The notes below the pieces were generated by a model, which was not told the DNA's origin, ran no database searches, and worked only from the letters and a program-made list of their open reading frames with translations. A DNA stretch of 54,979 bases from Thermoplasmatota archaeon (GTDB lineage Archaea > Thermoplasmatota > Penumbrarchaeia > JASLWR01), in assembly GCA_030740765.1 (NCBI GenBank), contig JASLWR010000020.1:1-54979 (forward strand), in the 5' to 3' direction. Shown here one piece after another: positions 8,667-18,796 of this stretch; positions within the stretch are counted from its first letter, which is position 1, and every line of letters starts with the position of its first letter. Made by a program: the position numbers and the translations under genes.

Positions 8667-9713
8667 ATGGCCAAAACACGATTACCGGAGGGTGCAAAGA
8701 GCATCATGGCAAAGGTGGCAGTCATATCAAGGGACGCCATCTGCACAAACTGCATGAAGACCATTCGCAAAGGAGATTGGGTTGTGGAATGCGAATGCAG
8801 CAGAAAATATGATATGGATTGTGCATTCGATCTTATGACCTGTTCTTTCTGCGGGGCGGATTTCTACGATATGGACCTTTCAACCGAAAAGGAGAAAGTA
8901 CCCATTGGACAATTTTTGAACCATGTGGATCGCTATTACGAACGTCTGAAGGATTCCCGGAAGGAGCCCATCCTCACCGTGCCTTTACCAAAAGTCAAGC
9001 TAACAAGCCCGGTTCGTACCAAACCTCTCCCGTTCGTTTCCGCGGCTGTTCTAGGTCAGGGAACTACTGCTTCGCATTTGCAGATGGAGGAATATTGTAC
9101 CCGTGCGATAGGCATCCAGAACTCTTTCATTACAGAAGCGACAAAGGCCCGAATAAACACCACCACAGCCTTTAATAGCCTGGTTCGGGCCAGGACTGCT
9201 CTAAAAGTCCATGATATAACCAACTCGCTTTCATTTCTCAAGCAGGCCGACCGAGAGATAAAGAATAAGATAATCCACACGATCAATATATCTTCGCAAT
9301 TGATGAAGGATATTGAGAACGAAGGAGCCAATATCCGTATTATTAGGAATCTTATAATAATGGGTTTCAATTCCTTGGAGGAAGGGAAGATACTTGCCTC
9401 ACTATATTATCTGAGAAGGGTGAACGAGGAAGTGGAACGAATGAAAGCCTCGGGAGACCCTGCGACCTATTTCGAGGGTGAGGATTTCTATTCATTGATC
9501 GGAGTGGAGAAAGATGCCGAATTTAGTAGCATGCGCAAAGCATATCGGAAGAAGATATCGGAACTTCACCCCGACAGGCATGCAGATTCCGATGAAGAAA
9601 CCAGAACAACTGCAGAGGACAATGCAAAAAGTCTCAACAGGGCCTACAATACACTGAAACGTTCCCAGGAAAGGCGTCTTTACGATATTGCCATGGGTTT
9701 CTGTAAATATTGA
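8667..9713 (+). CDS. Zinc-finger protein with a C-terminal J domain
   Basis: A 348-residue protein. Residues about 27-66 form a compact finger, C-x2-C-x12-C-x-C-x4-D-x2-C-x6-C-x2-C (CTNC, CEC, CSFC). Its spacing matches two fingers in the tail of the 1635-residue surface protein, with Asp where those have His. A helical middle follows, and then a J domain at the very C-terminus (DFYSLIGVEKD, AYRKKISELHPDRH with the invariant HPD, and YNTLKRSQERRLYDIA). J domains stimulate the ATPase of Hsp70/DnaK; classic DnaJ has the domain at the N-terminus, so this order is unusual. There is no G/F region and no CXXCXGXG zinc domain. A T-rich TATA-like run at 8633-8645 places the transcription start near the ATG, suggesting a leaderless mRNA. 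Confidence 0.8.
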   Translation: MAKTRLPEGAKSIMAKVAVISRDAICTNCMKTIRKGDWVVECECSRKYDMDCAFDLMTCSFCGADFYDMDLSTEKEKVPIGQFLNHVDRYYERLKDSRKEPILTVPLPKVKLTSPVRTKPLPFVSAAVLGQGTTASHLQMEEYCTRAIGIQNSFITEATKARINTTTAFNSLVRARTALKVHDITNSLSFLKQADREIKNKIIHTINISSQLMKDIENEGANIRIIRNLIIMGFNSLEEGKILASLYYLRRVNEEVERMKASGDPATYFEGEDFYSLIGVEKDAEFSSMRKAYRKKISELHPDRHADSDEETRTTAEDNAKSLNRAYNTLKRSQERRLYDIAMGFCKY

Positions 9714-9855
9714 GCTTCTTACCGCTTGGTTGGGCGCCCCCATTGTTCGAATATCGTCCTATAAAGTTTATATATTTACAATGAGATACTTGGAGTACAG
9801 TGTAAGGTAGGAATAAAACCGGATATCATTGAGCATAAAAAGAGGGTAAGATGAA

Positions 9856-11118
9856 ATGATTGCAGATAAATATTCGCGGACGGCAGTTGCGGTGATGCTC
9901 ATTATGGGGTTGTTCCTCGTATTGCCCGGAACCGTGGCAGGAAACAATATCGTTGTAAAGGGTGTGGACGATAGGGGCGAGGACATCGGTGATGATGGTA
10001 TTTTTGATTATCTCATTATAACAGTACAGGTTAACGTCCTGAGTGAGGGAACTTACACCGTCTACGGATCAATCGAGACAATCGACTCGGCTCCCATAAT
10101 GGCCTACAACACTTCACAACTGTCGGAAGGGGATGGAGTACTCTTTCTTGAGATATTCGGTACCAAGATATTTGAATCCGGCAGGGATGGCCCCTACACT
10201 GTTACTCTCAGGGTTACCAACGATGTGGAGCATACTTCCTATACGCACAATACAAAAATGTATTCCTTTATGGATTTCGATCCTAGTCCACTGCCCGCTC
10301 CGGTCATACCCATATTGAATGAGAACATTACGCTGGATTTCGGAACCATCATGCGCAATCCCCTCATCACCTTTTACCCAACGCTGCAAAAAGAAAAATA
10401 TAAGTTTTCAGTTTCCTTCGATCACATAATCGGCTTCGCGGATGACGGAGATAAATTATATAGTTCAAATGATAACGTATTGTTCCGCGGCGATCTCTCG
10501 CAGATCATATGGATCCCCACGATCTCATCGAAGGACAGCACTCTCCGTCTGAACATGCGAAATACCATAAAATTGCTCCCTCTGACTGAGACAAATAGCC
10601 CGGTAGATATGACCGTCGAATTCATCTTCAGCACCAATGTTCAAGGCACTTACAAAAAATTCGATATAGATCTGACCCTGCACGAAGCTGTGGAAGGTGT
10701 CGATTTTTTTGCCCTCGAACATCATCTTGAAGACCTGACGGGTATGACCGAGTTCAATTTCGTAGATGATGAAATAACACCAAGGGTTCAGTTCGTCAAC
10801 GGTGGCCGTGAGGAGATGGCCTATTACGAGTGGATCAAGGAGGCCGATAGCTATTCAGGCGGGACCGCCAGTACCGTGTCCCTTACGCATTCTTACAGCA
10901 TAAACGGCCAGGTCATGACCCTGTATATCAACTATCCAAATGACGATGAAACGGATAGAATATTCCACGACCCCGTGCTGGGTATCAAGGTTCCGCCCAT
11001 GGATACTAGCGAAGAGCCCAGCGAAGACGGTCACAGTTTGCTGCTTTTCGTGATATCGGCGCTTGTGGGCGGTTTGTTCATTATATATACTATCCATTCA
11101 CAAAGGAAAAGGGACTAA
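9856..11118 (+). CDS. Exported protein with C-terminal membrane anchor, function unknown
   Basis: 420 residues. It begins with a signal peptide (VAVMLIMGLFLVLPGTVAG) and continues with a beta-rich ectodomain of about 360 residues with no recognised family. It ends with one membrane helix (LLLFVISALVGGLFIIYTI, about residues 393-412) and a short basic tail QRKRD that should stay in the cytoplasm. It therefore follows the type I topology of the other surface proteins in the window but lacks a zinc-rich tail. A TATA-like TTTATATATTT at 9767-9777 and a leader of about 57 nt precede it; GAGGGT at 9842-9847 can serve as SD. The gene is monocistronic and converges on the TadC gene. Confidence 0.6.
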   Translation: MIADKYSRTAVAVMLIMGLFLVLPGTVAGNNIVVKGVDDRGEDIGDDGIFDYLIITVQVNVLSEGTYTVYGSIETIDSAPIMAYNTSQLSEGDGVLFLEIFGTKIFESGRDGPYTVTLRVTNDVEHTSYTHNTKMYSFMDFDPSPLPAPVIPILNENITLDFGTIMRNPLITFYPTLQKEKYKFSVSFDHIIGFADDGDKLYSSNDNVLFRGDLSQIIWIPTISSKDSTLRLNMRNTIKLLPLTETNSPVDMTVEFIFSTNVQGTYKKFDIDLTLHEAVEGVDFFALEHHLEDLTGMTEFNFVDDEITPRVQFVNGGREEMAYYEWIKEADSYSGGTASTVSLTHSYSINGQVMTLYINYPNDDETDRIFHDPVLGIKVPPMDTSEEPSEDGHSLLLFVISALVGGLFIIYTIHSQRKRD

Positions 11119-11158
11119 AGGGGTTTGGGTAGATTGGGAACGGGGGAGATCACTTCTC

Positions 11159-11174
11159 GATAAAGGTGTTTATC
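11159..11174 (+). terminator. Candidate terminator hairpin for the 420-residue surface protein
   Basis: A short inverted repeat GATAAA-GGTG-TTTATC lies 40 bases after the stop codon, and a run of six T follows at 11191-11196. Archaea mainly need the T tract; the hairpin may be incidental. Confidence 0.35.
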
Positions 11175-11265
11175 CCTTGCTCTGTGAGACTTTTTTCCCA
11201 CTGACAAAACCAATCACAATAAAAATCCTACTTCCATAATGTAGGCCATCACTATCATAAGCATG

Positions 11266-11272
11266 AAAAAAA
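11266..11272 (-). terminator. T7 tract after the TadC stop codon
   Basis: On the minus strand, seven T follow the TGA of the TadC-like gene without a gap. Such T tracts are the usual archaeal termination signal, and this one would end the three-gene pilus operon. Confidence 0.4.
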
Positions 11273-13369
11273 TCATACAAGCATCATATTGGCCACAATT
11301 ATCGTAAAGGTGAAGACCACAAGAGTTACCGGTAGGGTTCTCGCGAAAGCAACCTTCACCTCTACCTTATCATCCCCGTAGCGAATGTTCGTGCAGAAAT
11401 ATATGATAATGAGGGCAGTGAAAAGAAGATAAACTCCGATTATGAGCGAGAATATCTCGGCCGGTATTGGTGCGCTTTCGCCGAATCCCAGTTCGAAAGC
11501 TCCAAACCCGGCAACACCGGCTGTTTCGTCGCTGGTTATGGGTCCGATATTGCTTAAATTCTCCGTGAGCATGAGATAGAGGGCCGTGGTTATTCCCATT
11601 ATCAACGGGCCAAAGATGGACCCCGTGGTAAGCATCATGCTCCTTATTCCCGATAGATTGTTATCGATCTCCTTCTCAACACTTTTCAGGTCCCGGAGAT
11701 ATCGGGATATCTTGATTATGGTGGCCCCAGCCGTGGATGCATCTTTCTTAATAGATTCGATGACGGTTCCCATAGTTGCTCTTATGGTCCTTGAAGGTAG
11801 ATCGGACAATATACCCATGGGGCCGAAAAGAGCATCTTTGAGAGTGCTTCTCACCACCTGGAGGTTGTAGAACATCTGTCTGTATAATCGTCCTATGTGG
11901 GTACCTTCAAGTGTCTTCGAGGTGGAACGGAGAGAATCCTCGAATGCCTTTCCCTCGGCTATCCGGCTTCCCAGATGATAGAGTGCATCGGGAAACTCAT
12001 CCTCCATTTTCATAATGAGTTCTCTTTTTCGTTTCTGATGCTTTGAAGTGCGATGTGCGTAATTAACCACTGCCATACCGGCTCCCCATATTACCGGAAG
12101 CGGGGTCAAAGATCGGATAAGTGCATCTGATTCACTTGTCAGAGTCCGCATCCACAGTATGCTCAATACCAGGCCCAGAAAGAATATGAAAATGGATGTG
12201 GCAAGTATTAGGGTTCTTTTTTTTCTGGAAAGCGGGTTGGGAATCATGGGGGGTACCGATGTACCGGGCCGGTTTCCAAGAATGTGGAATGCATAAAGAA
12301 AGGTCACCCCGGGGAATAAGATATCCATTAAAATTATTATCATGGGCAGAGAATTTGCCCCCACCTGCAGTAACGGTAGAAGTGCTCCTACGATCATGGG
12401 AAGCATTATTCCGAGGGAGAATAGCACCATTGTGGGACCGGTAAGCGAATTGGCAAACCCTTCCATCTGCCGTTTTGTCCCCTCAAGAATAACGTCATTT
12501 GCCGTGTCGAGCGCGCGATGAATTCCCTCTTTAGTTTTCTCTATCGCAGCGTTCCTTATGTTGTAGAGAGCCCTTTTGAACTCTTCGGAGAACTCCCCGC
12601 AAAAGAAGGCGAAATCAAGAAATGATTCCTCGATGCTGTCGAATTCCCTGATGTAGACGTTCCAAAGGATCTTTTTCAGGTTCGTCGATAGAGGTTCGTC
12701 CACGTTGTCGGAAGCAAACTCGATGGCGGTGTTCAATGACGGATTGAGATACATGGACATTGACATGTAATTGATGGTCTCCGGAAGCCTCCCCAGTGTT
12801 TTCACCTGCACCTTTCTGGCCTTGTTCATGGGGTATCGGAGTATCATACTGGCGGTTATCGGAGGGGTTAGCAGCGTTACCAGAGCAATTATGAAAAGGA
12901 TAAGATTGCTGAGCTCGTATCCTATCAAATTCAAGAGAGCTATGAGGGATACATCAAGGAAAATTAGAAACGGGAATAGAACGATAAGCGCAAAATTCGA
13001 AAAAATCGGTACCTGATACGGCTCTATATCGTATCGAAGGTATTTTAGGGAGAAGTTCAGCTCGTGCTTTTCGTACTTGATCTTGGCATTTATGAATTTG
13101 TCCTGATTGAGATGGAAGCGGTTCTCCTCATCCCAGTATCGTTCATCGGATTTCTGGTATTTTTTCTTTGCTTCCTTGAATTCAGACTTTGCCTTTTCGA
13201 ATTTATTCTTCGCATTTTCAAACTCGCGATCGCGTTTTTCATCATACAGATTTTTTTTCTTTCCCCTGTCCTTCCCCATCAATTTCGTTGCCAGTTCACA
13301 CCCGCTGGTGAACCAGTTCTTGTTGTAAAAACCCGCGCCGGATTTCATGGATTGACCGCTACTGGGCAT
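11273..13369 (-). CDS. tadC: TadC/FlaJ-like membrane platform protein of a type IV pilus-like system
   Basis: The 698-residue protein has two T2SF-type halves, the hallmark of the archaeal platform proteins that anchor the assembly ATPase. Residues 1-95 are a charged coiled coil. Hydrophobic helices come at about 115-185, before 330-375 and at the C-terminus (FTFTIIVANMMLV). Cytoplasmic helical domains lie at about 200-310 (with LPETINYMSMSMYLNPSLNT) and 440-580 (FPDALYHLGSRIAEGKAFED), both like the T2SF domain. It overlaps the ATPase gene by 11 bases; the SD GAGAGG ten bases upstream supports the ATG at 13369. No pilin genes, peptidase or archaellum genes are nearby, so the substrate is unknown. 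Confidence 0.85.
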   Translation of the reverse strand: MPSSGQSMKSGAGFYNKNWFTSGCELATKLMGKDRGKKKNLYDEKRDREFENAKNKFEKAKSEFKEAKKKYQKSDERYWDEENRFHLNQDKFINAKIKYEKHELNFSLKYLRYDIEPYQVPIFSNFALIVLFPFLIFLDVSLIALLNLIGYELSNLILFIIALVTLLTPPITASMILRYPMNKARKVQVKTLGRLPETINYMSMSMYLNPSLNTAIEFASDNVDEPLSTNLKKILWNVYIREFDSIEESFLDFAFFCGEFSEEFKRALYNIRNAAIEKTKEGIHRALDTANDVILEGTKRQMEGFANSLTGPTMVLFSLGIMLPMIVGALLPLLQVGANSLPMIIILMDILFPGVTFLYAFHILGNRPGTSVPPMIPNPLSRKKRTLILATSIFIFFLGLVLSILWMRTLTSESDALIRSLTPLPVIWGAGMAVVNYAHRTSKHQKRKRELIMKMEDEFPDALYHLGSRIAEGKAFEDSLRSTSKTLEGTHIGRLYRQMFYNLQVVRSTLKDALFGPMGILSDLPSRTIRATMGTVIESIKKDASTAGATIIKISRYLRDLKSVEKEIDNNLSGIRSMMLTTGSIFGPLIMGITTALYLMLTENLSNIGPITSDETAGVAGFGAFELGFGESAPIPAEIFSLIIGVYLLFTALIIIYFCTNIRYGDDKVEVKVAFARTLPVTLVVFTFTIIVANMMLV

Positions 13370-15269
13370 ATAGAACGCGCCTCTCGAAGATATTGAGCCA
13401 TTCGTCGTAAAGAGTGCTGTAGTCTATTTTCTTGAAACTAACGTAATGCCGCTGTATCACGTTCCAGAAAATATTATTGGCCGTGCTCACCGCCTCGATC
13501 CCCAGAAGCCTTGGTTCGTTGAGTTCGTGTGATTTCTGGACCAGTGTTTGCTTGATCTTTGCACGTATGTTGATATTTTTCATAACTTCTTCCATGGACA
13601 TGTTCCAGCTCGAAGCGATGTTCTGCAACAGTTCGCTGTTGAAATTGAAGCCCTTGGTGGGTTCCACCATGTCCTTTTCCGGATTGTAGGTCATCAGATC
13701 TGTGAACATTTCGTCCTTATCGAGAGAGATATCTTTCCTTACTTCTGCGATCTGAGTGACCCGTTTAATGTTATCTTGTATGCCGCTGGGCCTGGTGAGT
13801 CCGGCAACCACTATCACGTCAGTGGCCGTAAAGGATTCCCTGTTGATACCCATATCGTAGACTATCCTCTCGAAAACCGCTTTGGCGGAATTTGCGTGGA
13901 AGGTTCCCAGTACCGAACTGCCTGCCGTGCCTGCCCGCATGGCCTCGTAAAGGGTTTTTGCTTCCTCACCCCGTACCTCTCCCATAACGATGGCCGATTC
14001 TCCAAGCCTTAAAGACACCTTCAGAGCGTCAACCGCGCTTCTCTCACCCATGCTCCCGATGGTGGACTGTATGAAAAGCGACTGGACCTTGTAACCCATG
14101 GCCTGCATTTTCATCCCGGGAAGCTCCAGCGTGTCCTCGATGGTCAATATCCTCTGGCTTTTTGGGAATTCCAGAAGAAGTGCACCCAGCAGAGATGTTT
14201 TGCCTGCCCCTCTACTCCCGGTGACGATGATGGTGGCTTTGCCGTCTATAAGGAACGATAATAATCCGGCGGCCAGGGGCGTCAAACTGCCCACATCGAT
14301 AAGCTTTGTGAGGGTCCAGGGATCCATGGCATGTTTCCGTAATGCAAAAGCTGTACCCTGAGGGCTCAAAGGCCGACCAACCACGGTTACCCTGGTGTCG
14401 TATGCCTGAAGGTCGCACTCCAGAACCGGCATTGCTTCTGAAAACGGACGTCCGCTATCGTATCGGAACCGCGATAGCAGACTTTCCACATCATTGGACG
14501 ACAGAATTATGTTGGTTCGGCATTTCACGGGGAACTGGGATCGGCCGATCTTGCCCAGCATTACATAGACGAGATTATCGGGGGCCGGAGCATCTATGTA
14601 GATGTCGTTAATATTGGGATCTTGCAGAATTATCTCGATTATACCCATTCCGGCAGTGTATCTGGCCAGGACAGACGATAAGGATTTGATCTGCTCCGTC
14701 ACCCGACCCTTGTCGAATTTGATGTCGTATAGATTCGCAAGTTCATAAAAATGATATTCGCCGAATTTTCTCACGTAATCCTTGGCCTGGTTTATATTTG
14801 AGAGTTGAATATTCGGGGGAAAATCCTCCATGAGGTTCTTTCGGCTCACGTCCAGTAACCTGAGAAATCGATCTTCGAGAGCGTATTCAGGAGGTGATAT
14901 GTGGTAGTACCCCTCGGTCTCATCCTCCAGCCTGTAGATGGTTACCTTTGCGTCCCCAACCTTGTACGATATCAGCTCTTTTGCATTTCCGGGGGGTTTG
15001 GGTATAAGCCATGAAGATGAGAAATGAGGTTTGATACGTCGGTTCCGACTGAAAATCCGATAAATACCGCCTCTTACGCTCTTTATGTTAGTCTGACCGC
15101 TGAACCGATACATTCTGTTCTGAATATCCTGGCATTTGGAAACTATCTCCTTTGACGTGTGATATGTAGTTTCCAGCATGCTCTTTTTAAATACCCATTG
15201 AGAATTATCCGGCGGATCATATTTTGCCAGTGTTTGTGATTTAGAATGCCGACCGATTTCCTCAACCAT
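13359..15269 (-). CDS. tadA: TadA/FlaI-like secretion or pilus assembly ATPase
   Basis: A 636-residue ATPase of the GspE/TadA/FlaI superfamily that powers assembly of type IV pilus-like filaments at the cytoplasmic face of the membrane. The Walker A motif VTGSRGAGKTSLLG is at about residues 344-357. Downstream come ILTIEDTLELPG (Asp box-like), SAIVMGEVRGEEAKTLYEAM (Walker B region) and GTFHANSAKAVFERIV (His box). The N-terminal domain before residue 200 is family-typical, and a helical extension of about 150 residues follows the core. The ATG at 15269 has GTGATC just upstream. It starts nine bases after the Cys-rich gene and overlaps the TadC gene, a tight operon. Confidence 0.88.
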   Translation of the reverse strand: MVEEIGRHSKSQTLAKYDPPDNSQWVFKKSMLETTYHTSKEIVSKCQDIQNRMYRFSGQTNIKSVRGGIYRIFSRNRRIKPHFSSSWLIPKPPGNAKELISYKVGDAKVTIYRLEDETEGYYHISPPEYALEDRFLRLLDVSRKNLMEDFPPNIQLSNINQAKDYVRKFGEYHFYELANLYDIKFDKGRVTEQIKSLSSVLARYTAGMGIIEIILQDPNINDIYIDAPAPDNLVYVMLGKIGRSQFPVKCRTNIILSSNDVESLLSRFRYDSGRPFSEAMPVLECDLQAYDTRVTVVGRPLSPQGTAFALRKHAMDPWTLTKLIDVGSLTPLAAGLLSFLIDGKATIIVTGSRGAGKTSLLGALLLEFPKSQRILTIEDTLELPGMKMQAMGYKVQSLFIQSTIGSMGERSAVDALKVSLRLGESAIVMGEVRGEEAKTLYEAMRAGTAGSSVLGTFHANSAKAVFERIVYDMGINRESFTATDVIVVAGLTRPSGIQDNIKRVTQIAEVRKDISLDKDEMFTDLMTYNPEKDMVEPTKGFNFNSELLQNIASSWNMSMEEVMKNINIRAKIKQTLVQKSHELNEPRLLGIEAVSTANNIFWNVIQRHYVSFKKIDYSTLYDEWLNIFERRVLYAQ

Positions 15270-15278
15270 GGGATCACA

Positions 15279-15884
15279 TCATGTATGATAGATTATCTTA
15301 TAAGCGCTTAAAAGAATGAATCCTGCGATATTTTCGAATCTCTTGAACACATCTTCCAGATTCTCGAGGGTATTGTACCTGCAGTTATTGCAGTAGTCTG
15401 CTTTCGGCTGGAACCTTTGAACCTCCGTGATCATGGGATTCAGGTGATTATAGAAGATTTCGAAATCGCTGGCGAACTCCCCCTTAAGTTTTGTGAATAA
15501 CTTTTTCGGATTGACCGGGCAAATTGAGCAGGGAACCTTCTTCTTGTATTTGGGATGATGCAGCTTGAACTGGTGGTCCGGTCTGCGTAGAGAATAGTTT
15601 CCTATCTGGTTCACAAGAGATTTCATACGTTCCATCAGCTCAACTGAGTCTCCGAAATACATAGTATCCAGGTACTGGGATATGTAGAGATAATCCACCA
15701 TATATACTTCAGAAAGAGCGTGCAGAATGCCGCTGATACACCCCGGATTGGCCATGGAATAGTTTTGCGGGCAGCCCTTGCACTTGATCACCATCTTCTG
15801 CTTCTGTCCCTCGTACTCCAGTTCGTAATCACACCGCGAGGATTGTTGAGCGCCCGTTTTCTTTTTTTTTATCTTACCAGCCAT
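15279..15884 (-). CDS. Cys-rich protein encoded with the TadA/TadC pair
   Basis: 201 residues with eight cysteines in four groups: a single Cys near 18, CKGCP at about 35-38 followed by Cys 49, CSICP near 116-119 and CNNC near 162-165. This suggests one or two bound zinc ions or an iron-sulfur cluster. The first 15 residues are a very basic KKKK-rich stretch. No transmembrane helix is evident, so it is probably cytoplasmic. It is the first gene of the pilus operon, nine bases before the ATPase. A TATA-like TATATAA lies at about 15944-15951. I do not recognise a family; it may be a regulatory or structural N-terminal module detached from the ATPase, but that is inference from position. Confidence 0.6.
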   Translation of the reverse strand: MAGKIKKKKTGAQQSSRCDYELEYEGQKQKMVIKCKGCPQNYSMANPGCISGILHALSEVYMVDYLYISQYLDTMYFGDSVELMERMKSLVNQIGNYSLRRPDHQFKLHHPKYKKKVPCSICPVNPKKLFTKLKGEFASDFEIFYNHLNPMITEVQRFQPKADYCNNCRYNTLENLEDVFKRFENIAGFILLSAYKIIYHT

Positions 15885-17593
<1,709 letters not shown>

Positions 17594-17623
17594 TTTGAAA
17601 GCTTACCGGATATATATTGAAAT

Positions 17624-17657
17624 GCCCGGTGCTATTGTAATTTGCCGGGCTTTTTTT
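17624..17657 (+). terminator. Hairpin plus T-tract terminator after gdhA
   Basis: GCCCGG at 17624-17629 pairs with CCGGGC at 17645-17650, followed immediately by seven T. This has the form of a bacterial intrinsic terminator, which fits the bacterial look of gdhA, though a T tract alone would suffice in archaea. Confidence 0.7.
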
Positions 17658-17757
17658 CATTTAAATTATAGCACGCTCGGGTCTATTGAGAATTTTCAAT
17701 TATTTTATTCAGGATAACCTTAAGAACTATCTATTGTTATCGGGTTGATGAGGGGTC

Positions 17758-18681
17758 ATGGTTAAGGAAAACACTCACCTTTTCGCCGCGGAGAGAATAC
17801 TTCATCTTATTAAGGCCGCGGATATACGGAAGCTCATTGAGCGCAATCGGAAAAGTTACCATCTCGGCGCTACCATCCCGGACGCTTTTTTTTATAGTTA
17901 CAATAATAATATAAAAAAAATTTCGGGGATACTTCACGGAAAACAGGGTAATCTCACCAATGATTTCATTTTTCAGGCCCTGGATAATGCCAGGAAATCC
18001 CGAAATCTCCCCGATCTCGCTTTTATTATGGGTTATCTCAGCCATTGTGCTCTCGATATAACCTTTCATCCGGTCATCTATTACTATACCGGGAATCACA
18101 GGGACGGTTCAATCGATATTAGGAAGGCCACTTACCTACACTGGCATTACGAGACATACTTGGATGCAAAATGGAATGATCGATTCTATATCGAAAATTT
18201 GATCGACGCCAGCCTTATAGACCGACTGCATTTCTTCGATATTATCTCGAACAGCATGAATGTACCTAAAGAAGGGATCATAAGAGCGGTGAAAAATCAA
18301 AAATTCCTGAATAAATTGTTCCGAAGCGGGCTTGTTTACCAGTTGGTCCGTTTTGCAAAATTCTTGCATCTCACGGATGAAACGCCAATGGGTATATTTT
18401 ACGGTAATCTTGATAGGGAAAAAATAAAACTAGATCAGGAGTTGGTCTACCGGGACACGGTATCAGGTGATGGGAAAAAGACGACCCTGGATTCATTACT
18501 CGACGAAGCCTGTTCACTGGGAGAACGGATGATACGAAGCGCGTATGATTATTATACCGGGGCAATAGAGAGAAAACAATGTTTACGCGTAATATCCGGG
18601 AAAAGCCTGGCCACGGGCAAGCTGAAGATACCGGTGAGGGAAATCAGATTCACCAGATTCAGTGGAATCGATCCTCTTTAG
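17758..18681 (+). CDS. Zinc-dependent phospholipase C-like protein (PF00882-type)
   Basis: 307 residues resembling the Zn_dep_PLPC family of metal-dependent phosphoesterase-like proteins. The N-terminal segment has the spaced ligands expected: THLFAAERI with an early His, YHLGATIPDAFFY with His and Asp, ILHGKQ, and IMGYLSHCALDITFHPVIYY with two further His and an Asp. There is no signal peptide, unlike secreted bacterial phospholipases, so it may act in the cytoplasm on an unknown phosphoester. The C-terminal half (after about residue 130) is helical and not recognised. The SD GAGGGG directly precedes the ATG at 17758. The gene is alone between gdhA and a convergent giant surface protein. Confidence 0.7.
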   Translation: MVKENTHLFAAERILHLIKAADIRKLIERNRKSYHLGATIPDAFFYSYNNNIKKISGILHGKQGNLTNDFIFQALDNARKSRNLPDLAFIMGYLSHCALDITFHPVIYYYTGNHRDGSIDIRKATYLHWHYETYLDAKWNDRFYIENLIDASLIDRLHFFDIISNSMNVPKEGIIRAVKNQKFLNKLFRSGLVYQLVRFAKFLHLTDETPMGIFYGNLDREKIKLDQELVYRDTVSGDGKKTTLDSLLDEACSLGERMIRSAYDYYTGAIERKQCLRVISGKSLATGKLKIPVREIRFTRFSGIDPL

Positions 18682-18697
18682 GGCTCCCGCTTCGCTC

Positions 18698-18742
18698 TGA
18701 CGTAAAACGTCACGCCTGAGCCTTCGATTTTCTGTGAAAATC
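18698..18742. terminator. Two hairpins between convergent genes
   Basis: TGACGT-AAA-ACGTCA at 18698-18712 and GATTTTC-TGT-GAAAATC at 18726-18742 are perfect inverted repeats with 3-nt loops in the 115-base gap between two convergent genes. They may stop transcription from either side; no long T tract follows. Confidence 0.45.
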
Positions 18743-18796
18743 TACAGGCTGAGATTCCGCGAACATGAAATGATATCTATCCGTTTGAATATTTTC

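Noticed and set aside
11273-15884. Archaellum (fla/arl) operon
   Set aside because: Only ATPase and platform protein are present; no archaellin, FlaH/ArlH, FlaG/F or chemotaxis genes accompany them, so TadA/TadC-type pilus or secretion is the safer call.
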